From: Mycobacterium sp. SMC-8
GTDB lineage: Bacteria; Actinomycetota; Actinomycetes; Mycobacteriales; Mycobacteriaceae
DNA: 64,000 nt
Direction: 5' to 3'
Assembly: GCF_025263565.1 (NCBI RefSeq)
Contig: NZ_CP079865.1
Span: 1,984,001-2,048,000, forward strand
This document shows positions 60,005 through 64,000 of this stretch, piece by piece. Numbering within the stretch: the stretch's first letter is position 1; the number at the start of each line of letters is the position of its first letter. The position numbers and the translations under genes are program-made. Below the pieces are notes generated by a model. That model was not told the origin of the DNA and ran no database searches. It saw only the letters and a program-made list of their open reading frames with translations.

Positions 60005-60868
60005 TCACCTCTGGTAGGCGGCGGCGCTTCCCGGCGTGATCGGTCGCAGGGTCGTCGCGTCGACGACGATCTCGAACCGGTTGCCCAACTTGGACATCGT
60101 TATCTTCTGGATCGGTGGGTCAAACAGCGGATCGTTGGCCCAGAGCTCGCCGCGCGGCGAACGCCTGACCATCACCCAGTGCCGACCTCCGACGAGATCA
60201 GCCAAGACCGGTGAGCCCGCCCTGAGCGCGTCGAGCGCCCGCGCTCTGTCCACCGTGACGACTTTGACGTTGGTGACGCCGTATCGGTCTGCGAGGTCCT
60301 GGTTGTATTGCGCCAGCGAGCCCGGATCGGCCGAATGGCTCACGATGCGGCTAATCAGCAGTCGCGCCTCGGTCGGTGTGTCGCCCTTCGACTTTGCCGC
60401 AAGGATGTCCTTGTTCAACGCGGCGAGAACCTGGCGATAGGTCGGCTTGGCGATTCCGAATATCGACCGGAGTGCCATGCTCCGCGCGGAACCGAGGCAG
60501 AAGCTGCCCGCGGCCTCCGATCGGTCGAACTGCTGCCGCTGCGGTGTGAAGCGCCACGGGGTGCTGCGTCCGGAACGGCCCTGCGGGTCCTTCTTTGTGA
60601 CCGGGAACCTGGTGTAGTTCAACGGAACTCCCGACTGGTTCTCGTACACCGTCTTCAAGTTCTCCAAGAATTCGGCTTCGCGCGCCCACAGTGAGAACCT
60701 GCCGAAGTCCCGGAGGACCGAAGCCACCGTATGTCCTTGCCGCGACTTCGCTCGGTGGCGGACGCTCTCGGCTTTCATCTGCCGTCTGGCGTGCCGGATC
60801 GCAGTGTCGATCGCGCTGAGCGGCGTGCGAACAGCCTGGCCGATCTCGGATACGGTGTGCAGGTACAT
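60005..60868 (-). CDS. C39-like papain-fold cysteine peptidase candidate (287 aa)
   Basis: The second half fits a C39-like peptidase: Cys124 in AAGSFCLGSARSMALRSIFG, His230 in LVGGRHWVMVRRS, and Asn245-Asp246 in LWANDPLFDPP. The first ~110 residues are basic and helical with no homology seen by eye. C39 peptidases mature secreted peptides or proteins, often at Gly-Gly sites. It follows the 410-aa gene by 21 bases and faces the metallopeptidase gene. No signal peptide or membrane helix is visible. Confidence 0.7.
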   Translation of the reverse strand: MYLHTVSEIGQAVRTPLSAIDTAIRHARRQMKAESVRHRAKSRQGHTVASVLRDFGRFSLWAREAEFLENLKTVYENQSGVPLNYTRFPVTKKDPQGRSGRSTPWRFTPQRQQFDRSEAAGSFCLGSARSMALRSIFGIAKPTYRQVLAALNKDILAAKSKGDTPTEARLLISRIVSHSADPGSLAQYNQDLADRYGVTNVKVVTVDRARALDALRAGSPVLADLVGGRHWVMVRRSPRGELWANDPLFDPPIQKITMSKLGNRFEIVVDATTLRPITPGSAAAYQR

Positions 60869-60889
60869 CTGCTCCCTCGGCGAAAACGA

Positions 60890-62122
60890 TTACGGCAGCT
60901 GGACTTCCACCCGGGTGCCTGCCTTGCCGGTGCCGAAGAGGATCACAATGCTGCGTACGCCTTGGGCGCGGCTGGGCAGGAACTTGCGCACGGTGAGCGC
61001 GATCCGCCGGATCTCACCGGCGATCGCCTTTCGGCTGCTCAAATCTCCTCGTCCGTACTGAGGCAGAGGCACTGTCACCGACGTCGCCTTGGCTTGGTGC
61101 GCGTGTTCGAGCTGCTCGGCGAGGCTCAACGCCAGCGCCTGGGCGTCGGGATAGGTTTGCGCTTCCTGCTCCGCGGCGTCGCGGGCGTACCGCGCCGCGG
61201 TCTCCTCGGTGGGTCCCGCGGTCTCCAGGGCTCGCCGTGTTCTGGTCAGACGTACCCGCACATGTGAGGGAAGCAGGGCTTGCGGACTGACCTGCTCCTT
61301 GACTGCGCGTTCGATGCGGGTCACCACGTCGACCGGCAGCACCGGGCCCGCCGGTCGGGGTGTGCGCTGCCCGGGCGCGCGTCGGGCACCCTGCCATTCG
61401 ATCTGCACGATGTTGGGCGTGACCGGCTCCTGCCGTGGCGACGGCGGACTCGGGGGCGCTGCCGATGGCTCCGGAAAGACCTGTACCCCAGGAATTCCCG
61501 TCACCTTGCGGAAGCCTTCGGGAAACACCTCGCGGCCGATGTGAGCGACTGCGGCGGTCGAAGGACGATTCGAGCAGAAGCTGCTGCCGGTGTGCTCGGG
61601 GGTCGGCGAGTACAGGTCGATGTGAGCGTCGAACTCGTCTCGCGATCGCGGTGATCCGACCGAGATGTGCAGGCTGTCGGATTTCGAGATCTCCCGCAGC
61701 GTGGTCTGTCCTTTGTGCAGGCTCGCGCCCACACCTTGGGCCATGCAGAACCGGCCGGTCGCCATGAGGGATTGGATCAGTGCGTCGCCGGACTGTGCGG
61801 TGAAGTACACCGCCGGTGTGACCCCGGGAACCCGAAGTGCGCGATCGGCGACCAGGAACGGCGCCTCGCCGGCGGTGACCTTGACGATCCGCCGGACCTG
61901 AGGCCACACTCCGTATCGGCACATCCGATTGAAGATCGCGGTCAGTGCGAAGCGGATGTCACGGTCCAGACCGTCGAACCATTCGGCAGGCCTGGTCACC
62001 GACGCGGACACCACCCGCCTGAGATCGGCCGGTTGCTTCTCGAAGCGGTCGAGCGAGACCGCCGAACAGTCGGTCGGCGCACCCTGAGGCTGCCCCAGGC
62101 CGGCACTGGTCATGACGTACAT
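60890..62122 (-). CDS. Uncharacterised protein (410 aa)
   Basis: Start ATG 62122 is set by an AGGAG site about 8 bases upstream; in-frame codons further up (for example 62173) lack one. The N-terminal ~245 residues look globular (WFDGLDRDIRFALTAIFNRMC; DEFDAHIDLYSPTPEHTGSS; VAHIGREVFPEGFRKVTG). A Pro-rich linker and an Ala/Glu-rich helical region (EETAARYARDAAEQEAQ) follow. The C-terminus is a beta-rich piece (VRSIVILFGTGKAGTRVEVQLP). No family is recognised. It is the first gene of the leftward pair and so probably shares a function with the facing operon. Confidence 0.7.
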   Translation of the reverse strand: MYVMTSAGLGQPQGAPTDCSAVSLDRFEKQPADLRRVVSASVTRPAEWFDGLDRDIRFALTAIFNRMCRYGVWPQVRRIVKVTAGEAPFLVADRALRVPGVTPAVYFTAQSGDALIQSLMATGRFCMAQGVGASLHKGQTTLREISKSDSLHISVGSPRSRDEFDAHIDLYSPTPEHTGSSFCSNRPSTAAVAHIGREVFPEGFRKVTGIPGVQVFPEPSAAPPSPPSPRQEPVTPNIVQIEWQGARRAPGQRTPRPAGPVLPVDVVTRIERAVKEQVSPQALLPSHVRVRLTRTRRALETAGPTEETAARYARDAAEQEAQTYPDAQALALSLAEQLEHAHQAKATSVTVPLPQYGRGDLSSRKAIAGEIRRIALTVRKFLPSRAQGVRSIVILFGTGKAGTRVEVQLP

Positions 62123-62234
62123 GGCTGGTCTCCTGCCGCATTCGCCGGCCGCGCGCGATGCGCGTCCGGTCATGACGCCATCTTTCGCGCCGGACAAGGT
62201 GTGTCGGCAGAGGTGACAGGGCAGTCTTTGGGGC

Positions 62235-63707
62235 ATGTGTGCGGATGCGACGGGGCTGAGGATGGGCACGGCGGCGGGCCGGTGGGTGCTGCTGGCCACG
62301 GTGCTCGGATCCGGCCTGGTGATGGTCGACGGCACGGTGGTCAACATTGCGCTGCCGCACATCGGCAGCGACCTCGGAGCGGGATTCCGCAGCCTGCAGT
62401 GGATCGTCAACGCCTACACGCTCACACTGGCTTCGCTGATCCTGCTCGGCGGGTCACTCGGTGACCGGTTCGGGCGGCGACGGGTCTTCCTGATCGGCGT
62501 GGTCTGGTTCGCGCTGGCCTCGCTGGCCTGCGGCCTGGCTCCGAGCACCGAGGTGCTGATCGCGGCGAGAGCCCTACAGGGCGTCGGCGGTGCCCTGCTC
62601 ACGCCCGGCAGCCTGGCCCTGATCTCCGCGTCGTTCCACCCCGGGGACCGGGCCGCGGCCATCGGCGCGTGGTCGGGTCTCGGCGGGATCGCCGGAGCCA
62701 TCGGCCCGTTCCTGGGTGGCTTCCTGGTCGAGTGGAGCTGGCGCGCAGTGTTTCTCATCAACCTGCCGCTGGCTGTGATCGTGGTGGCGGTGACGGTTGC
62801 GCGGGTGCCCGAAAGCCGGAACCCGGAGGCTCCGAGGGATCTCGATCTCGCCGGTGCCGCGCTGGCCGTCGCCGGTCTGGGGGCGTTGACCCACGGGCTC
62901 ACCGCGCTGGGAGGCGGCGATGTGAGCTTCGGGTCGGTGGCGAGCATCGGCGTCGGGGTGCTCGCCCTGATCGCGTTTGTCATCGTCGAGCGCCGATCCG
63001 ACCATCCCCTGGTGTCACCGAAGCTGTTCGCCGACAGAAATTTCCGGGTGACCAATGCGATGACGCTGCTGATCTACGGTGCGCTCGGCGCGGTGTTCCT
63101 GTTGCTGGTGCTGCAACTGCAGATCGTGGCCGGCTTCAGTCCGGTCGCCGCAGGTACCGTGCTGCTGCCGTTCACCGCGGTGATGCTCGTCTTCTCGTCG
63201 CGTGCGGGAGCGCTGTCCAGCCGGATCGGTCCGCGGCTGCCGATGACGGTCGGCCCGTTGATTGCCGCAGTCGGCTTGTTGTTGATGATGCGGATCGATG
63301 CCGACGCGTCGTGGGTGTTCGACGTCGCACCCGCGGCCATCGTCTTCGGTGCGGGCATGGTGCTCGTCGTCGCGCCTTTGACTGCGACGGTGCTGGATTC
63401 GGCCCCGGAGAGCATGGCCGGATCCGCCTCCGGCGTGAACAACGCGGTGGCCCGGGCCGGTGGGCTGCTGGCGGTGGCCGTGCTGCCCGGGTTGGCCGGG
63501 ATCAGCGGCGGGGACTACGCCGCGCCCGACGCCTTCGCGGCCGGCTTCCGCATCGCGGTGCTGATCTCGGCCGTGATGATGGTGATCGCTGCGGTGATGG
63601 CCGGCGTCGGAATCCGGCGCGCGCCGGCCGGCCATGCCGAGCGGATCGCGGTCGAGAACTGCACCCATTGCGCGCTTTCGGGATTACCCCCGCACCCGGT
63701 GGAGTAG
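62235..63707 (+). CDS. MFS multidrug exporter, DHA2 (14-helix) type
   Basis: 490 residues with about 14 helices. Landmarks are MVDGTVVNIALPHIGSDLG (helix 1, motif D1), GGSLGDRFGRRRVFLIG (motif A), ARALQGVGGALLTPGSLALI and motif C in GGIAGAIGPFLGGFLVEWSWRAVFLINLP. This is the EmrB/QacA group, which exports drugs or lipophilic metabolites by proton antiport. It is transcribed away from the 410-aa gene across 112 bases with no clear operator. Confidence 0.92.
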   Translation: MCADATGLRMGTAAGRWVLLATVLGSGLVMVDGTVVNIALPHIGSDLGAGFRSLQWIVNAYTLTLASLILLGGSLGDRFGRRRVFLIGVVWFALASLACGLAPSTEVLIAARALQGVGGALLTPGSLALISASFHPGDRAAAIGAWSGLGGIAGAIGPFLGGFLVEWSWRAVFLINLPLAVIVVAVTVARVPESRNPEAPRDLDLAGAALAVAGLGALTHGLTALGGGDVSFGSVASIGVGVLALIAFVIVERRSDHPLVSPKLFADRNFRVTNAMTLLIYGALGAVFLLLVLQLQIVAGFSPVAAGTVLLPFTAVMLVFSSRAGALSSRIGPRLPMTVGPLIAAVGLLLMMRIDADASWVFDVAPAAIVFGAGMVLVVAPLTATVLDSAPESMAGSASGVNNAVARAGGLLAVAVLPGLAGISGGDYAAPDAFAAGFRIAVLISAVMMVIAAVMAGVGIRRAPAGHAERIAVENCTHCALSGLPPHPVE

Positions 63708-63736
63708 GCAACCTCTGTGGCGGGTATCGACGGGTC

Positions 63737-64000
63737 ATGGCCGACATCATCGAGCTCATCTACGCCGATCACGACTGGTTGCGCCGTCAGTTCTTCCGGC
63801 TCGACGACGCGACGACCACCGACGAACTCGCCGCGATCTGGGAGGTGCTTGGCCGGCGGCTCGACGCCCACGCCGATGCGGAGGAGAAAGTCTTCTACCC
63901 GGCGCTACTCAAACACGGCGGTCGTGACGATCCCGGTAATCCCGAGGGAGACCCCAAGGACGAAGCCGAGGACGCCATCACCGACCACAACGCGATCAGG
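63737..64000 (+). CDS. Hemerythrin-domain (HHE) protein, 5' part (runs off window)
   Basis: 88 codons are visible from ATG 63737 without a stop. IIELIYADHDWLRRQFFRLD and RLDAHADAEEKVFYPALLKH carry the His/Glu iron ligands of a hemerythrin-like four-helix bundle, and DAITDHNAIR starts the third helix. Such proteins bind oxygen, NO or peroxide and are common in mycobacteria. Confidence 0.9.
   Translation, partial: MADIIELIYADHDWLRRQFFRLDDATTTDELAAIWEVLGRRLDAHADAEEKVFYPALLKHGGRDDPGNPEGDPKDEAEDAITDHNAIR

Noticed and set aside
53400..62122. Ordinary prophage
   Set aside because: No integrase, terminase, portal, tail, lysin or attachment-site repeats could be identified, and GC content and codon use resemble the neighbours.

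Overview
The window is GC-rich actinobacterial DNA with dense genes, many GTG starts and 4-base start/stop overlaps. The gene content (a complete ESX-3 type VII secretion locus, fadD2, fadE6, polD2, stf0, tam, a PE/PPE pair and a 13E12-type HNH gene) places it in Mycobacterium sensu lato. The order polD2-fadD2-fadE6-hydrolase-TetR-glyoxalase-TetR-DUF2236-ESX-3-hydrolase-tam-stf0-sulfatase matches the Rv0269c-Rv0296c neighbourhood of M. tuberculosis as I recall it, but with many extra genes. A fast-growing, environmental Mycolicibacterium is the most likely source.

Layout. 1-6.1 kb: the end of an MFS transporter gene, a TetR regulator, a leftward operon of two acyl-CoA dehydrogenases, a small secreted protein and a purine permease, then a divergent STAS protein. 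6.1-20.1 kb: the polD2/fadD2 divergon, an SDR, a small membrane protein, and a three-gene cassette (repeat peptide, JmjC-like cupin oxygenase, sucrase/ferredoxin-like protein) that resembles a peptide-modification system. These are followed by fadE6, a TetR-controlled hydrolase/2-hydroxyacid dehydrogenase operon facing a glyoxalase gene, a second TetR gene and a DUF2236 gene. 20.1-34.7 kb: the ESX-3 operon eccA3-eccB3-eccC3-PE5-PPE4-esxG-esxH-espG3-eccD3-mycP3-eccE3, preceded by two IdeR-box-like sites that suggest iron control. Its mycosin lacks the catalytic serine and probably the oxyanion asparagine. 34.7-53.7 kb: hydrolase, amidohydrolase, tam, stf0, sulfatase, HNH endonuclease, PAP2 and PAP2-diacylglycerol kinase genes, an ArsR-like/SRPBCC pair, a YkuD protein, an Hsp70-like membrane protein with a Thr/Pro-rich tail, lactate dehydrogenase, an SDR and an FAD monooxygenase.

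53.7-62.1 kb is the least ordinary part. Three small receiver-like proteins all lack the phosphoacceptor Asp. They precede a compact operon encoding a transglutaminase-like protein, three small, probably beta-rich proteins that end in a similar way, an acidic repeat protein and an HExxH metallopeptidase. That operon meets a converging pair encoding a C39-like cysteine peptidase and an unrecognised 410-residue protein. It looks like a self-contained multi-protein system, perhaps a particle, capsid-like or surface assembly. I know no described system with this set of genes. The window closes with a DHA2-type MFS exporter and the start of a hemerythrin-domain gene.
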